The notes beneath the pieces were generated by a model, which worked only from the letters and a program-made list of their open reading frames with translations, was not told the DNA's origin and made no database searches. The translations under genes were made by a program, and so were the position numbers. Source: Acidihalobacter yilgarnensis (GTDB lineage: Bacteria > Pseudomonadota > Gammaproteobacteria > DSM-5130 > Acidihalobacteraceae). Taken from it: DNA of 64,000 nucleotides. The stretch spans positions 1,516,501 to 1,580,500 of the forward strand of contig NZ_CP017415.1 in NCBI RefSeq assembly GCF_001753245.1, in the 5' to 3' direction. Position 1 is the first letter of the stretch. Every line of letters begins with the position of its first letter. Shown here in pieces: positions 47,835 to 56,896 of this stretch.

Positions 47835-48158
47835 TCAGGACTTCAGCTTGCGGTCGAGCTCCGCTTGGGCGAAAAAAGCGCTGGCCGTGCGCAGGATGTC
47901 ATTGGCACGCCGCAACTCCTTGATCTCGCGCTCCAGCTCCTTGATGTGCTGTGCCTCGGCTGTGGTCGTACCCGCGCGCGACCCGGCATCGATCTCTACA
48001 CGCTTGACCCATTCATGCAGGGTGTTGGCCGAACAGCCGATCTTCGGGGCGATCGACTCCACCGCGGCCCACAGCGAGGGATACTCCCCGCGATGCTCCT
48101 GGACCATTCGCACCGCACGCTCACGGACCTCAGGGGAAAATTTGTTCAACTTGTTCAT
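47835..48158 (-). CDS. IS3-family OrfA
   Basis: The 107-residue helix-turn-helix protein begins [19 protein letters not shown], with [18 protein letters not shown] and the leucine zipper [19 protein letters not shown]. The codons for ASAFFAQAE contain TTTTTTC, the usual slippery site for making OrfAB. Confidence 0.92.
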   Translation of the reverse strand: MNKLNKFSPEVRERAVRMVQEHRGEYPSLWAAVESIAPKIGCSANTLHEWVKRVEIDAGSRAGTTTAEAQHIKELEREIKELRRANDILRTASAFFAQAELDRKLKS

Positions 48159-48208
48159 GGCTTCATTCTCTCAAGAGTTGAAGCCTCCTCAAAACCCGGG
48201 GCGATTCA

Positions 48209-48475
48209 AGATGGTTAAAACGACAATGGACGAGAGTCACTCCGTGTCGGTAGTTTCGCGCCAGTACGATGTCAATGCCAACCAGTTGTTCCGTTGGCGC
48301 GGGTATTACCAAGAGGGTCATTTGGACGACGGCGCGGGCACCAAGATGTTACCGGTAGCAATCCACGATACGCGTGGACCGAATGATGCCGCTGCCGCGC
48401 TCGCACCTGTCGGTTGCATTCACCGGTTAAATCCACACGCCAAAGCCGGCTGTCTGCCGCTGTCTATCGACTAAG
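48209..48475 (+). pseudogene. IS66-family TnpA remnant
   Basis: The readable part VSVVSRQYDVNANQLFRWRGYYQEGHL and KMLPVAIHDT is typical of the small TnpA of IS66 elements. The N-terminus is missing at the IS3 border and the right side is cut by the IS21 element. Confidence 0.7.
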
Positions 48476-48487
48476 TGCGTATTTCGC

Positions 48488-48600
48488 GGTCATTCGGCCA
48501 CTGATTTCACGCTGATTCGGCCACCCATTTCACGCGCATTCGGCCACCCGTTTCACGGCCATTCGGCCACCCGTTTCACGGCCATTCGGCCACCCCGTGG
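48488..48600. repeat. Subterminal direct repeats of IS21
   Basis: Five copies of CATTCGGCCACCCGTTTCACG-like units lie about 23 bases apart. Two inverted copies (GAAACAGGTGGCCGAAT) lie at the right end near 51040-51080. IS21 ends usually hold several such transposase sites. Confidence 0.85.
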
Positions 48601-48664
48601 GCAGGGGGTGACGCAGGACATCATCCACTAGGATCGACCCTTTTAACGGAGCGAAGGGGTCGAG

Positions 48665-50197
48665 ATGGAGCGATTGTCCATGCGCAAGATTCGAGAAGTT
48701 TTACGACTGCGGTTCGAAGCGCAGTTGCCCGCCCGCCAGGTCGCCGAGAGCGTGCGCATCGCCCGCAGCAGCGTGGCCGAGTACGAGCGACGCTTTGCTG
48801 TCTCGGGTTTGAACTGGCCGCTGCCGGCGGGCTTGAGCGATACCGAGATCGAGCGTCGTCTGTTCCCGCCCGCGTCGGCGGTACCGGCCGCTACGCGCCC
48901 ACTACCGGACTGGCCGGTGGTGCATCAGGAACTGCGCCGTCCCGGCGTCACTCTGATGCTGCTGTGGGAAGAGTACCGGGCGGCTTACCGCGACGGCTTC
49001 GCCTATACGTGGTTCTGTACCCACTACCGCCGTTGGGCCGGCAAGCTCGATCGGGTGATGCGCCAGACCCATCGTGCCGGCGAGAAGCTGTTCGTCGACT
49101 ATGCCGGCCAGACGGTCGAGATCATCGACCAACACACCGGTGAGGTGCGTACCGCGCAGGTCTTCATCGCGGTGCTCGGGGCCTCCAACTACACCTACGC
49201 CGAGGCGACCTGGACACAGACGCTACCCGACTGGATCGGTGCGCATGTGCGGGCCTTTGAGTTCCTCGGCGGGGTGAGCGAGGTCGTCGTCCCGGATAAC
49301 CTGCGTAGCGGCGTCAGCAAGGCGTGCCGTTATGAGCCGGACCTCAACCCCAGCTATGCGGAACTGGCCGAGCACTATGGCGTGGCGGTCGTCCCCGCAC
49401 GCGTGCGCAAGCCGCGCGACAAGGCCAAGGTCGAGAACGCCGTGCTGGTGGTCGAGCGCTGGATCCTCGCCGCCTTGCGTCATCGCACCTTCTTCACGTT
49501 GAAGGAACTCAATGCCGCGATCGCGACCCTGCTGGAGCGGCTCAACAACCGCCCGTTCAAGAAGCTGCCCGGCACACGCCGTGAGGCCTTCGAACAGATC
49601 GATCAGCCCGCCCTGCGGGTGTTGCCCGCCACGCCCTATGTGTTCGCCACCTGGAAAAAGGTCCGGGTACACATCGACTACCACGTCGAGGTCGACGGCC
49701 ATTACTACTCAGTGCCGTACGCCCTGGTCAGGCAACAGCTCGATGCCCGGCTGACCGCCCATACCCTGGAGTGCTTCCACAAGGGCCAGCGCGTCGCCAG
49801 CCATGTACGCTCCCCGGCCAAGGGCCGTCACACCACGATCACCGCGCACATGCCCAAGGCCCACCGTGAGTATGCCGAATGGACGCCGCAGCGACTGGTG
49901 CGCTGGGCCGAGAAAAGCGGTCCGGCCACCGCCGGGGTGATCAGCCAGGTCCTGTCCCGGCCGCATCCCCAGCAAGGCTTCCGCTCTTGCTTAGGGATCA
50001 TGCGCCTGGGTGAACGCTTCGGTCAGGATCGCCTCGAAGCCGCCTGCCAACGCGCCCTGCTGCTCGGCGCCTGTCGCTACAAGAGCCTCGAATCGATCCT
50101 CAAGCGCGGTCTCGATCGCCAGCCTCTGCCCGAACAACAGGCACTGTCCTTACCCGAGGCGCACGACCATCTGCGTGGCCCCGGCTACTACCACTGA
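48665..50197 (+). CDS. istA: IS21-family transposase IstA
   Basis: The 510-residue protein has an N-terminal HTH (LPARQVAESVRIARSSVAEYERR). The DDE core includes KLFVDYAGQTVEIID (first Asp), EVVVPDNLRSGVSKA (second Asp) and KPRDKAKVENAVLVVERW (Glu), followed by the Mu-type C-terminal domain. Full length and intact. Confidence 0.95.
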   Translation: MERLSMRKIREVLRLRFEAQLPARQVAESVRIARSSVAEYERRFAVSGLNWPLPAGLSDTEIERRLFPPASAVPAATRPLPDWPVVHQELRRPGVTLMLLWEEYRAAYRDGFAYTWFCTHYRRWAGKLDRVMRQTHRAGEKLFVDYAGQTVEIIDQHTGEVRTAQVFIAVLGASNYTYAEATWTQTLPDWIGAHVRAFEFLGGVSEVVVPDNLRSGVSKACRYEPDLNPSYAELAEHYGVAVVPARVRKPRDKAKVENAVLVVERWILAALRHRTFFTLKELNAAIATLLERLNNRPFKKLPGTRREAFEQIDQPALRVLPATPYVFATWKKVRVHIDYHVEVDGHYYSVPYALVRQQLDARLTAHTLECFHKGQRVASHVRSPAKGRHTTITAHMPKAHREYAEWTPQRLVRWAEKSGPATAGVISQVLSRPHPQQGFRSCLGIMRLGERFGQDRLEAACQRALLLGACRYKSLESILKRGLDRQPLPEQQALSLPEAHDHLRGPGYYH

Positions 50198-50228
50198 TCC
50201 TTCACCCATCCAACAAGGGACACACACC

Positions 50229-50987
50229 ATGTTGCACCATCCCACCCTGGACAAGCTCCAGCAACTGCGCCTGACCGGCATGCACAAGGCGCTGCGTGAC
50301 CAACTCGCCTTGCCCGAGATCGAAGACCTGAGCTTCGAGGAACGCCTCGGCCTACTCGCCGACCGCGAACTGACCGAGCGTGAGGATCGCCGTCTACAGA
50401 CGCGGTTGCGCCAGGCCAAGCTCAAACAAAACGCCTGCCTGGAGGACATCGACTACCGCACCCGGCGTGGCCTCGACAAAGGCCTGATCACCCAACTGGC
50501 CACCGGCCAATGGATCCGTGAGGGTCTCAATCTGCTGCTCCTGGGTCCCACCGGCGTGGGCAAGACCTGGATCGCCTGTGCACTCGCCCAGCAGGCCTGT
50601 CGGCAGGGTTTTACCACTCGCTACCTGCGGGCCCCCAGGCTGTTCGAGGATCTGCAACTCGCCCACGCCGATGGGCGCTTCCCCAAGCTCATGGCCAGCC
50701 TCGCCAAAACCGACTTGATCGTGCTCGACGACTGGGGCCTCGGCCCGCTGGACGCCACCGCACGGCGTGATCTGCTGGAACTGCTCGACGACCGCCACGG
50801 CCAGCGCGCCACGCTCGTGACCAGCCAGTTACCGGTCGAGCACTGGCACGAGATCATCGGCGATCCCACCCTAGCCGATGCCATCCTCGACCGCCTCGTG
50901 CACAACGGCTATCGAATCACCCTCAAGGGCGAATCAATGCGCAAACGGCGAGCCAGGAACTTGACCGTCTCCACCGACTCCGAGTAA
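50229..50987 (+). CDS. istB: IS21-family ATPase helper IstB
   Basis: The 252-residue DnaC-like AAA+ protein has Walker A LLGPTGVGKTWIACAL and Walker B DLIVLDDWGLGP. The ATG at 50229 follows the istA stop by 31 bases; a longer upstream frame overlaps istA and has no ribosome site. It helps IstA choose targets. Confidence 0.95.
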   Translation: MLHHPTLDKLQQLRLTGMHKALRDQLALPEIEDLSFEERLGLLADRELTEREDRRLQTRLRQAKLKQNACLEDIDYRTRRGLDKGLITQLATGQWIREGLNLLLLGPTGVGKTWIACALAQQACRQGFTTRYLRAPRLFEDLQLAHADGRFPKLMASLAKTDLIVLDDWGLGPLDATARRDLLELLDDRHGQRATLVTSQLPVEHWHEIIGDPTLADAILDRLVHNGYRITLKGESMRKRRARNLTVSTDSE

Positions 50988-51100
50988 CAATGCAAACCCT
51001 GCGTCGCTTCGCTCCGACTGCCCCGGCCGAATCACCGTGAAACAGGTGGCCGAATAAATGCGAAACAGGTGGCCGAATCACGCGAAATACGCAGACTAAG

Positions 51101-51265
51101 CGTTTTTGATAACAGGTCGCGAATAGTCATGGCTTCACGCAATAGGCTGGTGTCAACCAGAAAGTTCTACCAACGTCATCAGTTCAGAATCACCCAATCC
51201 GAGTGCCTGCTCGACGACATCAATCTTCAGTTCATCAATGACGGTTTTGATCAGCGTTATGATAG
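51101..51265 (-). pseudogene. Fragment related to the protein at 30242-30802
   Basis: Read on the minus strand from 51265 it gives AAIITLIKTVIDELKIDVV, then EQALGLGDSELMTLVELSG and a stop. After a 2-base deletion the match continues as VDTSLLREAMTIRDLL. This follows the C-terminal half of the 186-residue protein almost residue by residue. It is cut on one side by the IS21 insertion and on the other by an IS3 end. Confidence 0.85.
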
Positions 51266-51330
51266 CGGCGGCCAGACTAGCGGCATAACCTGGGGGAGCA
51301 CTTATCGTGCTGTCCAATTTCCGGGGTCCA
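51266..51330 (+). mobile_element. Solo right end of an IS3 element
   Basis: The sequence from GGCCAGACTAGCGGCATAAC to CTGTCCAATTTCCGGGGTCCA matches the last 65 bases of the IS3 copy at 15893-17140 with a few changes. Only this end remains, fused to a transketolase fragment. Confidence 0.8.
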
Positions 51331-51672
51331 TTTCTTCCTGCTGCTGGCGACGGGCAGCGAAGTGGCGTTGTGCATTGCCGCGCGGGAACAACTGATGCGT
51401 GACGGCATCCAGGCCCGCGTCGTCAGCATGCCATCGTGGGAGCTGTTCGAGGCTGAATCCGAGGCCTACCGCGACAGCGTGTTACCGCCAGCGGTGACGG
51501 CGCGTGTCTCGGTCGAGGCCGTGTCGCCGCTGGGCTGGGAGCGCTATGCAGGGCAACGCGGGGCCATTCTCGGCATGCGTACGTTTGGCTTGTCAGCGCC
51601 GGGCAAGGTCGCCGAAGCGTATTTTGGTTTTGACGTTGCGCACGTCGTGGCAGCTGCCAGGCAGCAACTGAA
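51331..51672 (+). pseudogene. tkt: Transketolase C-terminal remnant
   Basis: The frame reads FFLLLATGSEVALCIAAREQL, then RVVSMPSWELFEAESEAYRDSVLPP and GMRTFGLSAPGKVAEAYFGF, the last domain of transketolase. The first 500 or so residues are missing at the IS3 end. It ends in VAAARQQL and then the reading changes to a different gene. Confidence 0.85.
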
Positions 51673-51888
51673 GCGCCAATCATCGGCCATGTCGGGAACA
51701 CAGCGTTCAACGAAGCGCATGTGCATTCCATCACGCAGGCCATCTGCCAATACCGTAAGGCGCATAGCATTGACGGGCCACTGTTCATGGGCATCGATAC
51801 GCATGCGTTGTCAGAACCAGCAAGCGCAAGCGCGCTGGAGGTTCTGGCGGCCAATGGTGTCGAGGTGATGCTGGCCTTGAATCAATAA
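51673..51888 (+). pseudogene. pgm: Phosphoglucomutase N-terminal remnant
   Basis: In another frame the sequence reads [40 protein letters not shown] and [24 protein letters not shown], ending LNQ and a stop at 51888. This is the start of the alpha-D-glucose phosphate mutase (Pgm) catalytic domain without the preceding residues and without the rest of the protein. It sits right after the tkt fragment, so an old tkt-pgm arrangement was probably reduced by deletion. Confidence 0.8.
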
Positions 51889-52869
51889 CATGATTCTTAC
51901 GTTGCGTTTAACTATCACAGCGCAATGTTGCTAATACGCAACACTGTGTTATTTATGAGCTATATCGATTGCGCTGGGTTGAGTTTGGATGTATATAGAC
52001 CGCGTATGCTCGGTCGAGCATGCCATAGCGCATAACCTTTGCAGGTACCATGACGGGGACCGCGATTGCGGGTCGTCTAGATACTCCGATGAAAATGTTA
52101 GGACGTAGCGTCGATCTTTTCGGTGACCAGATTGGTGACAGCCGAGATCTGATTTCCGGTCAGGTCATTACGGGCGCGTCAGCGAATCAAACACTGACCT
52201 ACGCCAACAATACGAAGGGTTTCGACCTGCGCACTCCGCAGACCGTCGCCTATTCGTCGCCCACTGTTGGTGGTTTTTCCGCTATGGGAGCCTACGGGAT
52301 GGATGGCGGTGTCAACAATGTTGCTATACACAGCGGATTGATCAAGTATTCCATGGGCCCCGCGATGATCGGTTTGGCTTACGAAAACCATGGCAAGGGA
52401 CTTTATTACAACCCCTCTACCAACCCACAGGCAACAAACTCAGAAACTGCAATACGCTTGGCTGGCTCTTATCGGGTCAGTGGATTTAAATTTGTTGGGC
52501 TTTATGAACACCTCAATCACTTAGGCGCATTACAGAACGTAGCTTATGATAATGGCAATCTAGCCAAAGCCACCGTCAATGTCTATGGGCTTGGCGTAGC
52601 TTATACGATGGGATCCAATGTGTTTAAGACACAGGTCTATCAGTCCAATCCAGAAGGGACACACAACAATTCCACGCTTTGGGCTATAGGCGCTGAGCAT
52701 CATTTCAGCCAACGAGTCATGGCATTTGTGGATTATGCCGCAGTCAAGAATCAGAGCGAGATCGCCAACGCGCCTTGGTTTGGTGGCAAAGAATACGGCT
52801 CCTTATAGTGGACCCTGATTTTCAGACAATAAATCAAGGTGGTAACCTGCTGCAATTGAGGAGCAGGTG

Positions 52870-53163
52870 ATGAGTGAGTCGAAGCGCAAGACTTTTACGG
52901 ATGAGTTCAAGGCCAAGGTCGCACTTGAAGCGATCCGAGGCGTCAAGACGGTGAGCCAAATTGCCCAGGAATTTGGCGTGCACCCGACGCAAGTCGGTGC
53001 TTGGAAGAAGTTGCTGCAAGAAGAGGCATCGAGTTTATTTGATGCCAAGCGTGGCCCAAAACCTGCCGACCCGTCAGCCAGTCCGGAGCGCCTGTATTCT
53101 GAGATCGGGCGATTGAAGATGGAGCTGGACTGGCTGAAAAAAAAGTCCGGGATCAGCCAGTAG
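52870..53163 (+). CDS. IS3-family OrfA
   Basis: It begins MSESKRKTFTDEFKAKVALEA with the helix-turn-helix VSQIAQEFGVHPTQVGAWKK and a zipper (RLYSEIGRLKMELDWLKKK). The A8 run in the LKKK codons allows -1 slippage into OrfB. Confidence 0.9.
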   Translation: MSESKRKTFTDEFKAKVALEAIRGVKTVSQIAQEFGVHPTQVGAWKKLLQEEASSLFDAKRGPKPADPSASPERLYSEIGRLKMELDWLKKKSGISQ

Positions 53164-54140
53164 AAACACGCAAGCAATGGGTCGGTGCCATCGAACCACT
53201 GGCACTGACCCGCCAATGCGAACTGGCGGGCGTCAACCGCTCAACGGTCTATGCGCCACAAAAGGCTGTAAGACCGGACGAGCAGGAATTGAAGTTGCTG
53301 GGACTGATTGACGCTGAATACACGCGGCATCCGTTTTACGGCAGCCGCAAGATCAAGCGTTACCTGCGTGGCTTGGGGTACAAGATCAACCGCAAGCGAG
53401 TGCAGCGACTGATGGGCATACTGGGCCTTGCCGGCATGGCGCCGGGGCCGAATACCAGCCGTCCGCACCCGCAGCACAAGGTTTATCCGTATTTGCTAAG
53501 GGGCGTGAATGTGATCCGTCCCAATCAGGTATGGAGTACGGATATTACGTACATCCGCCTGCTGCGTGGGTTTGTGTACCTGGTGGCGGTGATCGACTGG
53601 TACTCGCGTAAAGTGTTGTCATGGCGGTTATCGAATACGCTGGATAGCGGATTCTGTGTGGACTGCCTGGAGCAAGCATTGCAGGCCTATGGCACGCCGG
53701 AGATATTCAACACCGACCAGGGCTGTCAGTTCACCAGCGAAGCGTTTACGGGTGTGCTGTTGAAAGAAGGGATCACGATCAGCATGGACGGACGCGGTCG
53801 GGCATTGGATAACATCTTTGTGGAACGGCTCTGGCGCAGCGTCAAACACGAAGACGTGTATTTGAAAGGCTACGCCACGATGCCTGACTTGCTGATCGGA
53901 TTGACGGAATACTTCGTGCTTTACAACACGGAAAGACCGCACCAGTCACTGGACTATGAAACACCGGATCAGGTATACCGAACAGCAATTGGCGGCGGCG
54001 CAAGGATTGTGGACAAATACAGAGAGAAAGAAAAATCTCACCCCAAAATAGCAACAAAAAAAGAAACCGAAAACCGGGGCAGCGCCGTTCCGCTGCACAT
54101 GAAAGGTTACCCTCTTAAACTCGATGCGTTATTGCCTTGA
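53144..54140 (+). CDS. IS3-family OrfB transposase (frameshift product)
   Basis: The OrfB frame is open from the A8 run. It contains HPFYGSRKIKRYLRGLGYKI, WSTDITYIRLLRGFVYLVAVID (first Asp), EIFNTDQGCQFTS (second Asp) and NIFVERLWRSVKHEDVYLKG (Glu). The first ATG is at 53289, but the product is probably the OrfAB fusion. A long Lys-rich C-terminal extension (KYREKEKSHPKIATKKETEN) is unusual for the family. Confidence 0.88.
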
Positions 54141-54344
54141 CGGAGGGGTCCACTGTACCTACGTGGGCCAGAACAGTGGCGCTGCTACGTATACGGTCGC
54201 CCCCGGCAAGAACCCTTCAGCGATTTCAACGGGGATGATGATCGCGTTCTATACTAAATTAATTGATGTGGAATTGGTGGTCAGAAATTTGCGTTTAACC
54301 ACTATTGTTGAGATAGTTAGTCCTTCCTAACGTTGCTGCTTTTA

Positions 54345-55435
54345 CTCAGCAGTCAGTAATATAGGCAACACTTGGATGCCTGAAGAACGAGCGGATCAGA
54401 TTCGGCTGTGCGGCCATGTTGGCGAGTTGAAACTGGATGCGATCTTCCAGACGTTCTCCGGCACGCAACGGCCGGCGGGCATTGCCCGTGCGCTTGGCGT
54501 GACTCCAGACCAGCTCGTCGGGATTGAGTTCGGGGGCATAGCCGGGCAGGAAGTGCAACGTCAACTTGCCCTTTGACTTGGCGACATACGTTTTGACGGC
54601 GCGGGTCTTGTGCGCAGGCAGATTATCGAGGATCAGATGCAGCGGCTTGCGTCGGCCGCGCATCAGGCGCTGTAGGAAGGTCACGAACAGGTCGCCGTTC
54701 AAGCCGCCCTTGTAAGTCGCGAACCAGAACGCCCCCTTGGCACTGACCGCCGAGGCGGCACTGATCCCTTGCCGTTGTCCGGGCACCGAGACGACCGGCG
54801 TGTGTCCTTTGGCGCCCCAGGTCTTGCCGTGCACCGAGTCGGCACGAAAACCTGACTCGTCCCAAAAATAGATATCGGCCTTGTCCCGCTTGGCTTGGCG
54901 GGCAATCGCCGGATAGGTTTCCCGTTGCCAGCGCTCGATCGCGTCAGGGTCCCTCTGATACGCACGCTGGAGTGGCTTTTGCGCAGTCAAGCCGACCCGC
55001 GCCAGCAACGCGCCCACTGAGGCCAAGCTCAGCGAAACGCCCAATCGCTGTGCGATCAGTTCGCGCACGATCTGGCGTGTCCATAAACCGAAGTCGAAGC
55101 CATACTGCCGCGGGTTCTTGCCGTTGACCCACCGGAACACTTGCCGTCCTTGGGCATCGGTCAACTTCCTGCGCCGCCCGGGTGCCCGCCGCAACTGCAG
55201 GGCCTGCTTGCCTTGGCCGCGCCCGCGCGCCTTCAGCCGTACCTTGTACGCCCAAGTCCGGTGCATCCCGAACGACGCCGAGACCGCTGCCGGCGATTCG
55301 CCTTCCGCCATCCGCTCCAGCGCCATGAAGCGCATCGCTTCCAGCGTCTCGCGGGTCAATGTCCGTCCATCGTTCTTCATGCCCAATTATGACCGAAGTC
55401 GACGCCATTTGTTCCCTAATCTACTGACTTATGAG
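54345..55435 (-). mobile_element. IS630-family element, copy 2 (1091 bp)
   Basis: The same element as at 18502-19592, in inverse orientation, with TA at 54343-54344 and 55436-55437. Near identity to copy 1 indicates recent transposition. Confidence 0.92.
54346..55380 (-). CDS. IS630-family transposase, copy 2
   Basis: A 344-residue DDE transposase nearly identical to copy 1; the catalytic motifs are intact. The first ATG is at 55380. Confidence 0.93.
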   Translation of the reverse strand: MKNDGRTLTRETLEAMRFMALERMAEGESPAAVSASFGMHRTWAYKVRLKARGRGQGKQALQLRRAPGRRRKLTDAQGRQVFRWVNGKNPRQYGFDFGLWTRQIVRELIAQRLGVSLSLASVGALLARVGLTAQKPLQRAYQRDPDAIERWQRETYPAIARQAKRDKADIYFWDESGFRADSVHGKTWGAKGHTPVVSVPGQRQGISAASAVSAKGAFWFATYKGGLNGDLFVTFLQRLMRGRRKPLHLILDNLPAHKTRAVKTYVAKSKGKLTLHFLPGYAPELNPDELVWSHAKRTGNARRPLRAGERLEDRIQFQLANMAAQPNLIRSFFRHPSVAYITDC

Positions 55436-55437
55436 TA

Positions 55438-55855
55438 ATTCGAGCACAACGGTGCGTCGGGTGTGAACAATTGCGGTTTTTATATATCAGTACGGCGCGG
55501 AATGCAAAAGGTTTAGTGCTTTGATTTAGCAGATTAATTACGCCTTACGGTATGGTTAAGAATACGGTAAGGCGTAGCATTGTGTTTTCTCTAAATAACG
55601 TGCGTAATATTTGGTATATCCAAATTTTTTTAATTATTGTTTTTTTGCTTTTTTCACCTGAAAAACCGAGCAGGGGAGCGCGCCCGCAAGGCGTGGGGAC
55701 GCAGCCCCTGGGGGGGCGAGTCCGCGAGGGAGCAAAGCGAGCGAGGAGGGGGGGCAGCATGCCCCCCCTGCGGACTGCGAGTCTGGCAAGACGAGCGATT
55801 AGAAATAGATTAACAATAAGATTAGCGTGATCCACAGCGACTTCTGAAAGCCCCG
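55438..55855. other. Putative plasmid origin region beside trfA
   Basis: This 418-base gap holds no credible gene. It has an imperfect inverted repeat (ACGCCTTACGGTAT / ATACGGTAAGGCGT, 55540-55575), a strongly AT-rich stretch (55576-55665) with runs of T, then a GC-rich part with a perfect hairpin (AGGGGGGGCA, loop GCA, at 55747-55769). An AT-rich melting zone next to trfA and iterons fits a replication origin. Confidence 0.5.
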
Positions 55856-56896
55856 TCACCACTCGCTTGAAGACAAGTTCTCGTGATGGCTTTCCCCGCT
55901 GCTGGAACGGCATCCTCCCGCTGCTGGAACGGTAGCGCCCCCGCTGCTGGAACGGCATCCTCCCGCTGCTGGAACGGTACTACCCCCGCTGCTGGAACGG
56001 TATTGATCGCTGCGCTTTCTTCTCTTTCTCCTGACGTGTACCAACTCGCCACGCAGCTCGAAGATAAATGACTCGCCTTGGCTAGCAGTTGCTGCTTCCA
56101 CGGCTCGCATTGCCTTCCTCAACTTTTCTCGGAAGTGGTCAACGCGAGCCGCCTCGCTGCCTGATAGCCTGTGGAGCGTCGCGACCTTGAGCGCAAACGG
56201 CTGTGCATGAGTCGAGTAGAATCCGAGGAGCCATTGAGCAAGCTGATGTCCCCTCAGCGCGTGTCTTGCTGCCCATTCGACCCTGGTAAATTGGTCAGTA
56301 GAAAAAAGTGGCCGCAACTCAGGGTCCAGCCGGATGACCCACTTTTGCGTTTCCTCATCCTTCACCGCCCCAGCGATTAGGCCGCCAATGTAGCTGTAGC
56401 GCCCTTGGGTTAGCTCCAGTGCATTCGCCCGCAGGCGCGTGATCTGTTCATGCAGCGTCGCCCGGTTCTTCCCTGTGTCTGATTTGCCCATGATTTTCAA
56501 CAAGGCGTACGACGTGACGCGGCACTCAGTCCCTAATTCCTGGAGGCGGACGGCGTGAAGCACGCTTTCCCACACGTCCAAGTCACTTTGGTCTAGACTT
56601 TCGCCCGTATAGCGGATCTCAATTCCATCCAAGGCTGCAATCTGTTCGCCCTTCAGATAGCGCCGCCGCCCTTTTCTCACGACCCCGAACAAGGCGGATC
56701 TCAAAAAACCGTTCGGAATTGCCCGGACTGGCGCGGGCCAGAACGGCAATTGACATGGATCAGCTGGAGCAATCCCCCGATCCGAAACCCCAGCCTCCAA
56801 TTTGTACTTTCTGGCCCGCGCAAGTGCGCGCTCCTCAAATTTAGCTAGGCCTTCCCTGGTTAAGGTGTCATGTTTTGAACCTGGGAGAGAACTCAT
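55856..56896 (-). CDS. trfA: TrfA-family plasmid replication initiator
   Basis: The 346-residue protein has the TrfA core: PFWPAPVRAIPNGFLRSALFG, KGRRRYLKGEQIAALDGIEI, YTGESLDQSDLDVWESVLH and a second winged domain (LFSTDQFTRVEWAARHALRG). TrfA of IncP plasmids binds oriV iterons and loads DnaB. The C-terminal 48 residues are a repeat tail (SSSGG, VPAAGGCR) made by iteron-like DNA, not seen in ordinary TrfA. The start overlaps the upstream regulator gene by 4 bases. Confidence 0.88.
   Translation of the reverse strand: MSSLPGSKHDTLTREGLAKFEERALARARKYKLEAGVSDRGIAPADPCQLPFWPAPVRAIPNGFLRSALFGVVRKGRRRYLKGEQIAALDGIEIRYTGESLDQSDLDVWESVLHAVRLQELGTECRVTSYALLKIMGKSDTGKNRATLHEQITRLRANALELTQGRYSYIGGLIAGAVKDEETQKWVIRLDPELRPLFSTDQFTRVEWAARHALRGHQLAQWLLGFYSTHAQPFALKVATLHRLSGSEAARVDHFREKLRKAMRAVEAATASQGESFIFELRGELVHVRRKRRKRSDQYRSSSGGSTVPAAGGCRSSSGGATVPAAGGCRSSSGESHHENLSSSEW
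55896..56000. repeat. Iteron array: five 15-bp repeats
   Basis: Five exact copies of CCGCTGCTGGAACGG start at 55896, 55918, 55941, 55963 and 55986. The spacing is 22, 23, 22, 23, close to two helix turns each, so all sites face one side of the DNA. The spacers alternate between CATCCTC and TAGCGCC/TACTACC types. The array lies inside the 3' end of trfA. Such spacing is typical of Rep-binding iterons. Confidence 0.85.

Larger units (their letters stand above)
46891..48208 (-). mobile_element. IS3-family element, complete (1318 bp)
   Basis: The ends TGAATCGCCCCGGGTATCGCGG (46891) and the complement of TGAATCGCCCCGGGTTTTGAGG (48208) are imperfect inverted repeats. Both ORFs are intact. It inserted next to or in an IS66-type remnant. 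Confidence 0.85.
48476..51093 (+). mobile_element. IS21-family element, complete (2618 bp)
   Basis: The ends are TGCGTATTTCGCG and CGCGAAATACGCA, flanked by a 7-bp duplication GACTAAG (48469-48475 and 51094-51100). It carries istA and istB with internal subterminal repeats at both ends. Confidence 0.93.
52809..54152 (+). mobile_element. IS3-family element, complete (about 1344 bp)
   Basis: The ends begin TGGACCCTGATTTTC and finish GAGGGGTCCA. Both ORFs are present, joined by an A8 slippery run at 53137-53144. It splits the second porin gene. Confidence 0.85.
52041..54330 (+). pseudogene. Second porin gene, truncated and split by IS3
   Basis: The part at 52041-52808 (GTAIAGRLDTPMKMLGRSVD, GMDGGVNN, SMGPAMIGLAYENHGKGLYY) follows the intact porin from its residue ~110 onward, so the signal peptide and first strands are gone. 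The IS3 element begins at the stop (52808). The C-terminal strand resumes at 54153 as YVGQNSGAATYTVAPGKNPSAISTGMMIAF, but the usual stop after Phe is missing. It is not functional as it stands. Confidence 0.88.

Noticed and set aside
48488-48600. CRISPR-like direct repeats
   Set aside because: The 23-bp units have almost no unique spacers and lie at the end of an IS21 element, with inverted copies at its other end, so they are transposase binding sites.
55896-56000. Iteron array as a short CRISPR
   Set aside because: Spacers are only 7-8 bases and repeat in type, and no cas genes are present.
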